A stretch of 64,000 nucleotides of DNA from an uncultured Sutterellaceae bacterium (lineage in GTDB: Bacteria > Pseudomonadota > Gammaproteobacteria > Burkholderiales > Burkholderiaceae_F): assembly GCA_902797695.1 (NCBI GenBank), contig CADBTW010000079.1:1-64000 (forward strand). Reading direction: 5' to 3'. Positions 1 through 8,017 of this stretch are shown one piece after another. Within the stretch, counting starts at the first letter, position 1; each line of letters begins with the position of its first letter. A model generated the notes under the pieces. The model saw only the letters and a list, made by a program, of their open reading frames with translations, was not told the DNA's origin and searched no databases. Made by a program: the position numbers and the translations under genes.

Positions 1-241
<241 letters not shown>

Positions 242-250
242 ACTAAAACT

Positions 251-324
251 TGGAGCGGGTGAAGGGAATCGAACCCTCGTCGTAAGCTTGGAAGGCTTCT
301 GCTCTACCATTGAGCTACACCCGC
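251..324 (-). tRNA. tRNA-Gly (anticodon TCC)
   Basis: Reverse-strand cloverleaf with acceptor GCGGGTG/CACCCGC, discriminator T and encoded CCA at 251-253. The anticodon loop CTTCCAA gives anticodon TCC, and the T loop is TTCGATT. The anticodon stem reads GAAGC/GCTTA, so the outermost pair (27-43) would be a G-A mismatch; the other four pairs are canonical. It is the middle member of the three-tRNA cluster before tuf. Confidence 0.94.
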
Positions 325-387
325 CGCATTAGACGCTGGCAAAACCCTGCGCCTTACAAACTGGATTCTTCCCTTATCCGTAAAAAT

Positions 388-473
388 TGGTGGAGGGGGA
401 TGGATTCGAACCATCGTAGGCGTAAGCCAACAGATTTACAGTCTGCCCCTTTTAGCCACTCAGGCACCCCTCC
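388..473 (-). tRNA. tRNA-Tyr (anticodon GTA)
   Basis: Class II tRNA of 86 nt on the reverse strand with acceptor GGAGGGG/CCCCTCC, encoded CCA at 388-390 and a long variable arm. The anticodon stem-loop CAGACTGTAAATCTG gives anticodon GTA, and the T loop is TTCGAAT. It is the first gene of the Tyr-Gly-Thr-tuf unit, immediately downstream of a near-consensus sigma-70 promoter. Confidence 0.95.
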
Positions 474-489
474 GGGAAGCGAGAACAGA

Positions 490-518
490 ATTATGCGAAT
501 CCCAACGCTAAAAGTCAA
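490..518 (-). promoter_or_regulatory. sigma-70 promoter of the tRNA-Tyr/Gly/Thr-tuf operon
   Basis: On the reverse strand TTGACT (-35, 513-518) is followed by exactly 17 bases and CATAAT (-10, 490-495). The -10 ends about 16 bases before the tRNA-Tyr 5' end, which fits a short precursor leader. Five of six bases match the consensus in each hexamer. Confidence 0.85.
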
Positions 519-550
519 GTCCTGTTTTCATTGGTGATCATTTTTTCATA

Positions 551-946
551 TCAGGGATTACCCTTGCAATTTCCGGTGGCTTCCCCGCCAGTCCCGCGAT
601 GGGGAATCTCTTCGATCACTTCCGCGTCCTTCACTTCAAGATCCGGATCGCAGGCGCCGGCAGGATTCCCGCCTCCCTCGCCGGGAAGGTTCCGGAACGG
701 ATCAGCGGCAGGCCCCTCCTGGTCCGTCTCCTCCGCTTCCCGGGCCCTCTTCCCTGCGGCGAGCCCCATCACCAAGCGAACGATGAACGCCACCACCGCT
801 ACGCCGAGCAGCACGACGACCACCGCTCCGAGCACCGGCAGGAGCAGCACCCCGAGCACTGCCAGCACCGCGAGGCCGGCAAGCCACGCGAACCACCCCT
901 GGGGCGAATTCCCGCCCCCCCTGTAATAGTAGAAGCTGCCGCTCAT
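551..946 (-). CDS. Small membrane protein of unknown function
   Basis: I do not recognise this protein. The ATG at 946 is preferred over the in-frame upstream codon at 976 because an AAGGACAAGGA purine tract lies just before it, giving 131 residues. The N terminus is MSGSFYYYRGGG. One long or two closely spaced hydrophobic stretches follow (about residues 16-60, rich in Leu, Val and Ala). The charged C-terminal half (AGKRAREAEETDQEG, then KDAEVIEEIPHR) should be cytoplasmic or disordered. It is transcribed towards the tRNA operon and ends just upstream of that promoter, so it looks like a separate unit. Protein-like composition and a good ribosome binding site support a real gene; no function is assigned. 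Confidence 0.6.
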   Translation of the reverse strand: MSGSFYYYRGGGNSPQGWFAWLAGLAVLAVLGVLLLPVLGAVVVVLLGVAVVAFIVRLVMGLAAGKRAREAEETDQEGPAADPFRNLPGEGGGNPAGACDPDLEVKDAEVIEEIPHRGTGGEATGNCKGNP

Positions 947-1091
947 TCCTTGTCCTTTGATTCCTTCACCCGGCATCCTAGCCTAATTTTCCCGCTTTCC
1001 CACGCCAAAAAGGTCGGTTTTTTCTTTCGATTTGGTTACAATGGCTAATCTTTCGCGCAACGAGAGTAGTTAGCAACACACTCGAGAGCAT

Positions 1092-1202
1092 CAGCGGAAC
1101 CCTGCCTCAGCCGAGTTTCCTCCCCGCGGATCCGGGGAGGCCCGGACGGGAAGACTGTCCCGGGAAGGCCGGAACCCCAAGCCTCGCGGCACTCTTCCGC
1201 TG
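1092..1202 (+). promoter_or_regulatory. Structured 5' leader of folE2 (candidate RNA element)
   Basis: About 110 bases before folE2 can fold into a closed multibranch RNA. CAGCGGAA (1092-1099) pairs perfectly with TTCCGCTG (1195-1202). Inside, GCCGAG (1110-1115) can pair with CTCGCGGC (1183-1190) with a two-base bulge. Two hairpins sit within: CCTCCCC/GGGGAGG (1119-1125/1134-1140) and CCCGGAC/GTCCCGGG (1141-1147/1157-1164). A possible -10 TACAAT at 1037-1042 would start the transcript near 1050; the matching -35 is weak. It does not match the riboswitch consensus sequences I can recall (TPP, cobalamin, THF, preQ1). Function is not known. Confidence 0.45.
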
Positions 1203-1227
1203 CCCTTATTTGCAGAAACCCATTGTC

Positions 1228-2055
1228 ATGAACGCAAACGCAGAAAACCCCAACAAGAACGCCTCTGCCCTGCCGGACGTGCAGTCGAGCGCGGACGCCC
1301 GGCATATCCCGATCCAGCGGGTCGGGGTGAAGTCCGTCCGCATCCCCGTCGTCGTCGCGGCGGCTGACGGCCCCCTGAACACCGTGGCGAACGTCGACAT
1401 GTACGTTTCCCTGCCGGCTTCCCAGAAGGGAACCCACATGTCCCGGTTCTTCAGGTTGCTTGACGAAACCCGCGCTCCGCTCTGCAAGCCCGTGCTCGAA
1501 GAGCTGATGCGCAGGATGCTCGCGACCCTGAACGCCAGTTCCGGCGAGATCGAATTCACGTTCCCGTACTTTGTCCGGAAATCCGCCCCGATCTCGAAGC
1601 AGTCCAGCCTCATGAGCTACGAGGCGGGCTTCGTCGTGTCGGCCGAGAACGGCGTGATCACGGTGAAGGAGCATGTCCTCACCCCCGTCACGAGCCTCTG
1701 CCCGTGCAGCAAGGAAATCTCCCGGTACGGCGCGCACAACCAGCGCTCCCACATCACGATCGATGCGGAATGCGCTGAGAGCGTCCCCTTTGAGGATCTC
1801 ATCCGCTACTCCGAAAAGAACGGCTCCTGCGAGCTCTGGTCCCTCCTCAAGCGCGAGGACGAGAAGTTCGTCACGGAATACGCCTATGACCACGCGAAGT
1901 TCGTCGAGGACATCTCCCGAGACGTCGCGACGGACCTGAACCGGGACGAGCGCATCGTCGCGTACACGCTCCAGGTTGAAAACTTCGAGTCCATCCACAA
2001 CCACTCCGCCTACGCCCTGATCTCGCACGACAGGCGCACCGGGGCGTCCTCCTGA
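1228..2055 (+). CDS. folE2: GTP cyclohydrolase FolE2 (type IB)
   Basis: FolE2 converts GTP to 7,8-dihydroneopterin triphosphate, the first step of folate (and queuosine) synthesis, and is the metal-flexible alternative to zinc-dependent FolE. Family signatures visible are LPDVQSSADARHIPIQRVGV near the N terminus, the KGTHMSRF segment, and LCPCSKEIS, which holds the conserved active-site cysteine region. The C-terminal part has ENFESIHNHSAYA. The length of 275 residues from the ATG at 1228 suits the family. An in-frame TTG at 1210 would add six residues; neither start has a convincing Shine-Dalgarno, so the start is uncertain. It is preceded by an unusual foldable leader and followed by argS on the same strand after 160 bases. 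Confidence 0.93.
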   Translation: MNANAENPNKNASALPDVQSSADARHIPIQRVGVKSVRIPVVVAAADGPLNTVANVDMYVSLPASQKGTHMSRFFRLLDETRAPLCKPVLEELMRRMLATLNASSGEIEFTFPYFVRKSAPISKQSSLMSYEAGFVVSAENGVITVKEHVLTPVTSLCPCSKEISRYGAHNQRSHITIDAECAESVPFEDLIRYSEKNGSCELWSLLKREDEKFVTEYAYDHAKFVEDISRDVATDLNRDERIVAYTLQVENFESIHNHSAYALISHDRRTGASS

Positions 2056-2215
2056 GGCCCCGCCCGCTTCAGGCCGAACGTCGCGAGGGGCTCCCGCTCG
2101 AGGCAGCCCTCTCGCGAGCGGCGTGAAGCGGAAACTTCCCTCTTCCGCTTTCCTCGCCCTCTCCGCTCTGCGAGAATAGAGGGATTCCTGAATCACGCTG
2201 ATTTCCCGATAAAAA

Positions 2216-3946
2216 ATGCTTGAACAACAAAAACAGGCCATCATCGGCCTTTTCACCCGTGCACTGAACTCGCTCGGAGCCGGCTCGCTCCCGGTTGTCC
2301 TTGAGCGTCCGAAGCTCGCCGAGCACGGGGACGTCGCCTGCAACATCGCGATGCAGTCCGCCCGCGTCCTGCACAAGGCTCCGAGGAAAATCGCCGAAGA
2401 AATCGTCGGTGCGATGAAGGCGGATCCTGATTTCGGGAAGATCCTCTCGTCAGCCGAAATCGCCGGCCCCGGCTTCATCAACCTGCGGCTCGCCAAGTCT
2501 GCGCAGCAGGAAGTCGTGAAGACAGTGCTCGAGCAGGCCGGGGACTTCGGCAAGAGCAGCGCCCACGCGGGCGAATCCGTGATCGTCGAGTATGTTTCCG
2601 CCAATCCGACCGGTCCCCTGCACCTCGGCCACGCGCGCCAGGGCGCGCTTGGTGATGTGCTCTCGAAGATCCTTGCGACCCAGGGCTGGGCCGTGACCCG
2701 CGAGTACTACTACAACGATGCCGGCGCCCAGATCAACAACCTCACGGTCTCGGTCCAGCTCCGCGGCCGCGAGCTGCAGGGCGAGCAGGTTGAATTCCCC
2801 GAGAACGGCTACCACGGCGAGTACATCTCGGACATTGCGCGCGACTACCTCGCGCGAAAGCCCGTAGCGTCCTCTGGCGAGACGGTCACCCCGGACGGGG
2901 ACCTCGCCAACGGCGCGCTCGTCCGCCGCTACGCCGTCGCCTACCTCCGCAACGAGCAGGACGACGATCTGCGTGCCCTTGGCGTGCAGTTCGACAACTA
3001 CTACCTCGAGAGCTCGCTCTACAGCGACGGGCTGGTGAAGGAAGCGGTCGACGCCATCATCCGCTCCGGCCACACCTATGAGAAGGACAACGCCCTCTGG
3101 CTCCGGACGACCGATTTCTCGAAGGAAGACCTCGGCGGCTTGATCGACGACAAGGACCGCGTGATGAAGAAGCAGGACGGCTTCTACACGTACTTTGTCC
3201 CGGACGTCGCCTACCACCTCACGAAGTTCCGCCGCGGATTCTCGCGGGCGATCAACATCCAGGGCTCCGACCACCACGGCACCCGGGCGCGGCTCCGCGC
3301 CGGCATCCAGGCCGCCTCGAAGGAGCTCGGGCTCGGCGTTCCGAAGGTCTTCCCCGAGTGGCTCCTGCACAAGATGCTTCTCGTGATGAAGGACGGTCAG
3401 GAAGTGAAGATGAGCAAGCGCTCCGGCTCCTACATCACGCTGCGCGACCTCGTCGACTGGGTCGGCCGGGACGCCGCCCGCTACTTCCTCGTCTCGAGGA
3501 AGGCGGACGCCGAATTCGTCTTCGACGTGAACCTCGCCGTGTCGAAGAGCGATGAAAATCCGGTCTACTATCTGCAGTACGCCTACGCCCGCATCTGCTC
3601 CGTGTTCCGCCAGGCGGCCGAAAAGGGCTACCAGGTCCCGGGCAGGGAAGAGCTGCTCGCTCTCGACCTTTCCAGGCTCACATCCGAAAGCGAATCGAAC
3701 CTGATCGCCTCCATCGCCGACTATTCGAACACGCTCACGGCAGCGGCCGACGCACTCGCGCCGCACCTTCTCTGCGTTTACCTTCGGGAGCTCGCGGCAA
3801 GGTTCCACGCCTTCTACAACACCGAGCACGTCCTGGTGGAGGACGAAGGCCTGCGAAACAGCCGGCTCGCACTCCTCGCGGCCGTCCGCCAGGTGCTGGG
3901 GAACGGCCTCGGGCTGCTCGGCGTGAGCGCGCCGGAAAAGATGTAA
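2216..3946 (+). CDS. argS: Arginyl-tRNA synthetase
   Basis: Class I aminoacyl-tRNA synthetase that charges tRNA-Arg in the cytoplasm. The N-terminal additional domain covers about residues 1-110. The HIGH motif appears within [19 protein letters not shown] near residue 130, and the KMSKS signature is [15 protein letters not shown] near residue 400. The C-terminal DALR-type anticodon domain ends the protein. At 576 residues it matches the usual length (577 in E. coli). It starts with ATG at 2216 and is followed 36 bases later by the SPOR-domain gene, then dsbA and an SDR gene, a succession typical of Burkholderiales. Confidence 0.98.
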   Translation: MLEQQKQAIIGLFTRALNSLGAGSLPVVLERPKLAEHGDVACNIAMQSARVLHKAPRKIAEEIVGAMKADPDFGKILSSAEIAGPGFINLRLAKSAQQEVVKTVLEQAGDFGKSSAHAGESVIVEYVSANPTGPLHLGHARQGALGDVLSKILATQGWAVTREYYYNDAGAQINNLTVSVQLRGRELQGEQVEFPENGYHGEYISDIARDYLARKPVASSGETVTPDGDLANGALVRRYAVAYLRNEQDDDLRALGVQFDNYYLESSLYSDGLVKEAVDAIIRSGHTYEKDNALWLRTTDFSKEDLGGLIDDKDRVMKKQDGFYTYFVPDVAYHLTKFRRGFSRAINIQGSDHHGTRARLRAGIQAASKELGLGVPKVFPEWLLHKMLLVMKDGQEVKMSKRSGSYITLRDLVDWVGRDAARYFLVSRKADAEFVFDVNLAVSKSDENPVYYLQYAYARICSVFRQAAEKGYQVPGREELLALDLSRLTSESESNLIASIADYSNTLTAAADALAPHLLCVYLRELAARFHAFYNTEHVLVEDEGLRNSRLALLAAVRQVLGNGLGLLGVSAPEKM

Positions 3947-3982
3947 CTTTTTGAAACCCCAAGGGGGATGAGAGAGATCGCC

Positions 3983-4555
3983 ATGAAGCAGTTTCTAGCC
4001 GGTTTGTTGTGCGGGGCCGTCGCGGCGTTCATCATTGCCGCCGGAGGCGCACTTTACGTGACGGAATCTCCCGTGCCGTTCATGAGCAAGGTGCATTCCT
4101 CCTCGACCGAATACGTTCAGGAAGCCCTGAAGGGCCGCTCAGCGGATCCGAACGAAAAGCTCTATGCCCCCGGCACGACGCCGCGTCCCGCCTCGTCCCC
4201 GGCCGCCGCCTCTTCTCCTGCCGCCCCCGCCCCTGCCGCCGCTCCTGCTCCGGCTCCCCAGCAGCCGGCGCAGGACGCCGGAACGCAGCTCCCTGCGGAC
4301 AACGCCGCTGCCGCCCCGAAAACCGTTCCGCCTCAGTCTCCTGACTTCTACGTGCATGTAGGAGCCTACAAGGCCCCCGACGAGGCAGAAACAATTCGTG
4401 CCAAAATCGCGATGTCCGGGCTTGATTCCATCCTCACTCACGGCAAGGATGGCTACTACCGCGTGCGGATCGGCCCCTTCCGCACCGAGCAGGACGCGAA
4501 GAAGGCCCTCGGCACTCTCCGGTCCAACGACATCCCGGGCCAGGTTACCCATTAA
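3983..4555 (+). CDS. SPOR-domain inner-membrane protein
   Basis: SPOR domains bind peptidoglycan stripped of stem peptides, usually at the division septum. The protein has a short cytoplasmic start, one membrane segment (LAGLLCGAVAAFIIAAGGAL), then a periplasmic linker very rich in Ala and Pro (about residues 60-120). A C-terminal SPOR domain (about 120-190) begins DFYVHVGAYKAPDEAETIR and contains the YYRVRIGPF motif. The ATG at 3983 is chosen because GAGAGA lies at suitable spacing; an in-frame ATG at 3968 abuts its own GGGGG tract and would add five residues. It is flanked by argS and dsbA on the same strand, 18 bases before dsbA. A role in septal wall biology is inferred from the domain only. 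Confidence 0.88.
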   Translation: MKQFLAGLLCGAVAAFIIAAGGALYVTESPVPFMSKVHSSSTEYVQEALKGRSADPNEKLYAPGTTPRPASSPAAASSPAAPAPAAAPAPAPQQPAQDAGTQLPADNAAAAPKTVPPQSPDFYVHVGAYKAPDEAETIRAKIAMSGLDSILTHGKDGYYRVRIGPFRTEQDAKKALGTLRSNDIPGQVTH

Positions 4556-4573
4556 TGATGGATTGACAAACAA

Positions 4574-5221
4574 ATGATTTCCCGTCGGAATTTTCTTTCC
4601 CTTTCCGCCGCCTCCCTAGCGTCGGTTCCCTTCTCCGCATGGGCCTCTCCCTCTGATCCTGTCGAGGGCAAGGAATACACGGTCGTACGTCCGGCCGTTC
4701 CCATGAAGGAAAAGAAAGTCGAGGTCGTCTGCTTCTTTGCGTACACCTGCCCGCACTGCTTCCGCTTTGATCCCGTGATCGAGCCGTGGTCGAAGAAGCT
4801 GCCCTCCTGGATCAACTTCCGATTCTCGCCGGTCGCATGGGACCAGAGGACCGAACCCTTCGTGCGCGTCTATTACGCGCTGCAGTCCCTTGGCATGCTT
4901 CCGAAGCTCCACCGGAAGTTCTTCGAGTCCGTGGTCTACCAGGCCCACAAGTACGAAAACCTCGACGCCGACATCGCCGATTTCATGGTGAAGAGCGGCA
5001 TTCCCGCCGAGAAGTGGAAGGCCGCCTACTCGTCCTTCGGCGTCGCGAACCAGACCCGGGCCGCCGGCCGGCTCTGGCAGGCCTACGGCATTGACGCGAC
5101 CCCGATGGTCGGCATCGACGGCAAGTACCTCACCGGACCGCACATGACGACTTCCCGCGAAAACGACCTCACGATCATCATGGCCCTCGCCCAGAAGGCG
5201 AAGAAGGCCCGCGGAATCTAG
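4574..5221 (+). CDS. dsbA: Periplasmic thiol:disulfide interchange protein DsbA
   Basis: DsbA oxidises cysteine pairs of exported proteins and is recycled by DsbB. The thioredoxin-fold active site CPHC sits at residues 59-62 within FFAYTCPHCFRF, and the cis-proline loop is seen as ATPMVGI near residue 177. The 215-residue length fits the family. The N terminus MISRRNFLSLSAASLASVPF ending at AWA is a signal peptide, but its SRRNFL resembles a twin-arginine (Tat) motif, unusual for DsbA, which is normally exported unfolded through Sec/SRP. It lies 18 bases after the SPOR gene and 17 bases before the SDR gene, probably as one operon from argS. Confidence 0.93.
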   Translation: MISRRNFLSLSAASLASVPFSAWASPSDPVEGKEYTVVRPAVPMKEKKVEVVCFFAYTCPHCFRFDPVIEPWSKKLPSWINFRFSPVAWDQRTEPFVRVYYALQSLGMLPKLHRKFFESVVYQAHKYENLDADIADFMVKSGIPAEKWKAAYSSFGVANQTRAAGRLWQAYGIDATPMVGIDGKYLTGPHMTTSRENDLTIIMALAQKAKKARGI

Positions 5222-5238
5222 CCGTCCGAGGAGAAAAA

Positions 5239-6018
5239 ATGCCGCTCAACGTGTTCATCACGGGCGCTTCCGGAGGAATCGGGGCCGCGTTCGCGAGGGC
5301 ATACGCCGCCCGCGGGGCGACCCTTGGGCTCTCGGGCCACCGGAAGGAAGCGCTCGACGCGCTGGCGGCGTCGCTCCCGGGAGGGAAGCACCGGACGTAT
5401 GCCTCTGACGTCACGGACCGGAACGCCATGATCGCGGCCGCACGAGATTTCGAGGCCGCGGCCGGCCCCGCCGACATCGTGATCGCCTGCGCGGGAATCT
5501 CGATCGGCGTCCAAAGCCGGTATTACGAGGACCTCGAGGTTCTCCAGCGGACCTTCGACATCAACGTGATCGGCACCGCGAACACTTTCCACGGCTTCCT
5601 CGGCTCGATGATCCGGCGCCGCGCGGGGACGCTCGTCGGAATCGCCTCCGTCGGCGGCATCCGGGGGCTCCCCGGCGCCGAAGCCTACAGCGCGAGCAAG
5701 GCGGCCGTCATTTCCTACTGCGAAAGCCTTCGGATAGAGATGCGGAAGGAAGGCGTAAGCGTGGTGACGCTCTGCCCGGGCTACGTGGACACCGCGCTTT
5801 CCTCAAAGGATCCTTATTCCCGTCCGTTCCTCCTCCAGCCAGACGAGTTCGCCCGCCGCGCCCTCCGGGCGATCGACAGGAAGGACTCTTACGCCGTGAT
5901 TCCCTGGCAGATGGGGGTGCTCGCGAAGGCAATGCGGGCCGCGCCGAACTGGCTTCTCGACAGGATCCTCTCCAAGCGGAAGATGAAGCCCCGCGAGCAG
6001 GAACTTAAAGGACGCTAA
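5239..6018 (+). CDS. Short-chain dehydrogenase/reductase family oxidoreductase
   Basis: NAD(P)-dependent classical SDR of 259 residues; the substrate is unknown. The Rossmann dinucleotide motif is TGASGGIG at residues 8-15. The catalytic Ser is probably in GIASVGG (about residue 137) and the Tyr-X3-Lys pair is in YSASKAAV (about 150-154). A GAGGAG ribosome binding site precedes the ATG at 5239. It is the last gene of the argS-SPOR-dsbA-SDR run and is followed by a strong terminator at 6027. An SDR at this position after dsbA is common in Burkholderiales, but this does not identify its substrate. Confidence 0.9.
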   Translation: MPLNVFITGASGGIGAAFARAYAARGATLGLSGHRKEALDALAASLPGGKHRTYASDVTDRNAMIAAARDFEAAAGPADIVIACAGISIGVQSRYYEDLEVLQRTFDINVIGTANTFHGFLGSMIRRRAGTLVGIASVGGIRGLPGAEAYSASKAAVISYCESLRIEMRKEGVSVVTLCPGYVDTALSSKDPYSRPFLLQPDEFARRALRAIDRKDSYAVIPWQMGVLAKAMRAAPNWLLDRILSKRKMKPREQELKGR

Positions 6019-6026
6019 CCGCAGGT

Positions 6027-6060
6027 GGCGCCGGGATGCACCCGGCGCCTTTCCCTTTCC
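6027..6060 (+). terminator. Rho-independent terminator after the SDR gene
   Basis: Perfect 9-bp stem GGCGCCGGG (6027-6035) and CCCGGCGCC (6041-6049) with loop ATGCA, followed by a T-rich tract. It separates the rightward argS-dsbA-SDR unit from leftward recQ. Confidence 0.88.
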
Positions 6061-6064
6061 AACC

Positions 6065-7873
6065 TCAGCCGAACTCCCGGACGAGCTCGAGAATCCGTTC
6101 GCCGTAGGTTGCGAGCTTCTTTTCCCCGATCCCGGTGACGTGGCTCAAGTCGTAGAGCGTCCTCGGCTTCGCGCAGGCGATCTCGGAAAGGGACACGTTG
6201 GTGAGGACCGCGTAGGCGGGGATCCCGGCTTCGGCCGATGCCCTGCTCCGCCAGGACTTCAGGGCGTCGGCAAGCTTTTTCGAAGCGGGAGGCACATCAA
6301 ACGGCTTTCGCGTGCGCCCGTTCGCGGGAGGAAGGCCGTCCGGCATCCGCACGAGCACGGTCTCCCTGCCCTTCAGCAGGCCCATTGTCCGGCGGGGCCT
6401 GAGCACGCCGCTCTCCCAGTCGTAAACAAGGATCCGCCGCGCGATGAGAACCCGCGCGACGCGCTTCCAGTCCTCTTCGGAAAGGTCGCGGCCGATTCCC
6501 CAGGTGGAGAGCTTCCTGTGGCCGCAGGCTTCAATCTCGGGCGTGCTCCGGCCCATGAGGACGCTGATCACGTGCCCCATTCCGAACCCCCTCCCCGAAG
6601 CCCTCTCGCAGCGAAGCACGCAGCTCACGAGCTTCTGCGCCTCGATTGTCCGGTCCTCGACATCAGGCGGCCGGCTGCAGTTGTCGCAGTTCCCGCAATG
6701 TTCCGGTGCCTTTTCCCCGAAGTAGGAAAGGAGATAATGGCGGCGGCAGCCCGGGGTCTCCGCATACCCCACCATCGAATCGAGCTTCGCCTCGGACTCC
6801 CGCTTGAAGGCGTCGTCCCCGGTGCTCTCGTCGATGAACCGCTGCTGGACCATCACGTCCCGCCATCCCCAGATGAGCCAAGCGTCGGCGGGAAGCCCGT
6901 CGCGTCCGGCCCGGCCGGTTTCCTGAAAGTACGACTCGACGCTTTTCGGAAGCCCCAGGTGGATCACGAACCGGACGTCCGGCTTGTCGATTCCCATGCC
7001 GAAGGCCACCGTGGCAACCATGACCGTACCCTGCCGCCCGAGGAACACCCTCTGGTTCCGTTCCCTTTCCTCAGGCTCCATTCCGGCGTGGTACGGAAGC
7101 GCCGGGACATCCCGTTCCCTGAGATAGGCGGCGACGCTCTCCGACTGCTTCCTCGAAAGGCAGTAGACGATTCCCGATTCCCCCGGATGCCGCAGCTTGA
7201 TGAAGGAAAGCATCTTCCGGCGGGCGTCCCCGGCTCCCTCGGTCACACGGTATCGGATGTTGGGCCGATCGAAGCTCGCCACGAACCGCCTCGGGCTGAC
7301 GAGGAGCTTCTCCGAGATTTCCTTCTGCGCCGCCTCGTCGGCGGTCGCGGTAAGAGCCACGCGGGGCACATCGGGGAACCGCTCCTTCAGGACGCTGAGA
7401 GCGCCGTATTCGGGACGGAAGTCCCTTCCCCAGATCACGACGCAGTGCGCCTCGTCCACGGCGAAGAGGGACACGCGCCCACGCCTCAGAAGCCCAAGCG
7501 TCCACTCGTTCACCAGCCGTTCCGGGGTCACGTAGAGGAAGTCGAGGTTCCCGGAGAGGAACCGCTTCTCGATCTCCCTGTTTTCCTCAAGGGAGTTCGC
7601 CGAACTGAGGCACTCGGCGGCGAATCCCCGCTCTGCCTCGGATCGGATCTGGTCCTGCATCAGCGCAATGAGCGGTGAAACCACCACGGCCGTCCCTTCG
7701 CGGACAAGGGCCGGTATCTGGTAGCAGAGGCTCTTCCCGCCCCCTGTCGGCATGATCACAAGAGCGTCCTGTCCGGAAATCACCGTATTCACGATCTCCT
7801 CCTGGAAGGGGCGGAAGGCGGCAAAGCCGAAGGCTTCGGAAAGGGCTTCTTTCGCTGTATGGAATCGCCGCAT
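6065..7873 (-). CDS. recQ: ATP-dependent DNA helicase RecQ
   Basis: 3'-5' superfamily 2 helicase acting in recombination repair and replication restart. From the ATG at 7873 it is 602 residues, close to 609 in E. coli; an upstream TTG at 7957 lies in another gene's terminator and is unlikely. Motif I is MPTGGGKSLC (about 41-50), motif II VDEAHC (139-144), motif III ALTATAD and motif VI QETGRAGRDG. A zinc site (CRRHYLLSYFGEKAPEHCGNCDNC region) begins the RQC part, and an HRDC domain with AVLTNVSLSEIA closes the protein. The aromatic-rich loop after DEAH reads VVIWGRDFRPEY, where the family usually has ISQWGHDFRPEY, so the loop histidine is replaced by Arg150. Confidence 0.96.
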   Translation of the reverse strand: MRRFHTAKEALSEAFGFAAFRPFQEEIVNTVISGQDALVIMPTGGGKSLCYQIPALVREGTAVVVSPLIALMQDQIRSEAERGFAAECLSSANSLEENREIEKRFLSGNLDFLYVTPERLVNEWTLGLLRRGRVSLFAVDEAHCVVIWGRDFRPEYGALSVLKERFPDVPRVALTATADEAAQKEISEKLLVSPRRFVASFDRPNIRYRVTEGAGDARRKMLSFIKLRHPGESGIVYCLSRKQSESVAAYLRERDVPALPYHAGMEPEERERNQRVFLGRQGTVMVATVAFGMGIDKPDVRFVIHLGLPKSVESYFQETGRAGRDGLPADAWLIWGWRDVMVQQRFIDESTGDDAFKRESEAKLDSMVGYAETPGCRRHYLLSYFGEKAPEHCGNCDNCSRPPDVEDRTIEAQKLVSCVLRCERASGRGFGMGHVISVLMGRSTPEIEACGHRKLSTWGIGRDLSEEDWKRVARVLIARRILVYDWESGVLRPRRTMGLLKGRETVLVRMPDGLPPANGRTRKPFDVPPASKKLADALKSWRSRASAEAGIPAYAVLTNVSLSEIACAKPRTLYDLSHVTGIGEKKLATYGERILELVREFG

Positions 7874-7940
7874 GGAGGAAATGTGAGGAAACCGGGATAG
7901 GGGGAAGGCGAATGAAAGGAAAACCAGACCCAAGATGATA

Positions 7941-7977
7941 CAGCCCCGCCTTCCCAAGAGCAGGGAAGACGGGGCTG
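7941..7977 (-). terminator. Hairpin after sstT (probable terminator)
   Basis: Long stem CAGCCCCG-c-CTTCCC paired with GGGAAG-a-CGGGGCTG (7941-7955 with 7963-7977) around a short loop. It lies 40 bases after the sstT stop on the leftward strand. The following T content is modest, so termination is probable rather than certain. Confidence 0.6.
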
Positions 7978-8017
7978 GAAGGATGTGCCTCAGCGGCTCG
8001 GGAATTTGCCCGAAGGA

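Noticed and set aside
1045..2604. A 519-codon reading frame antisense to folE2 and argS
   Set aside because: It lies opposite two well-recognised genes, has Arg/Gly/Asp-rich low-information sequence and no family motif; it is a GC-rich shadow frame.
7874..7957. Longer RecQ starting at TTG 7957
   Set aside because: The extra residues are not RecQ-like and the start lies inside the hairpin that follows sstT.
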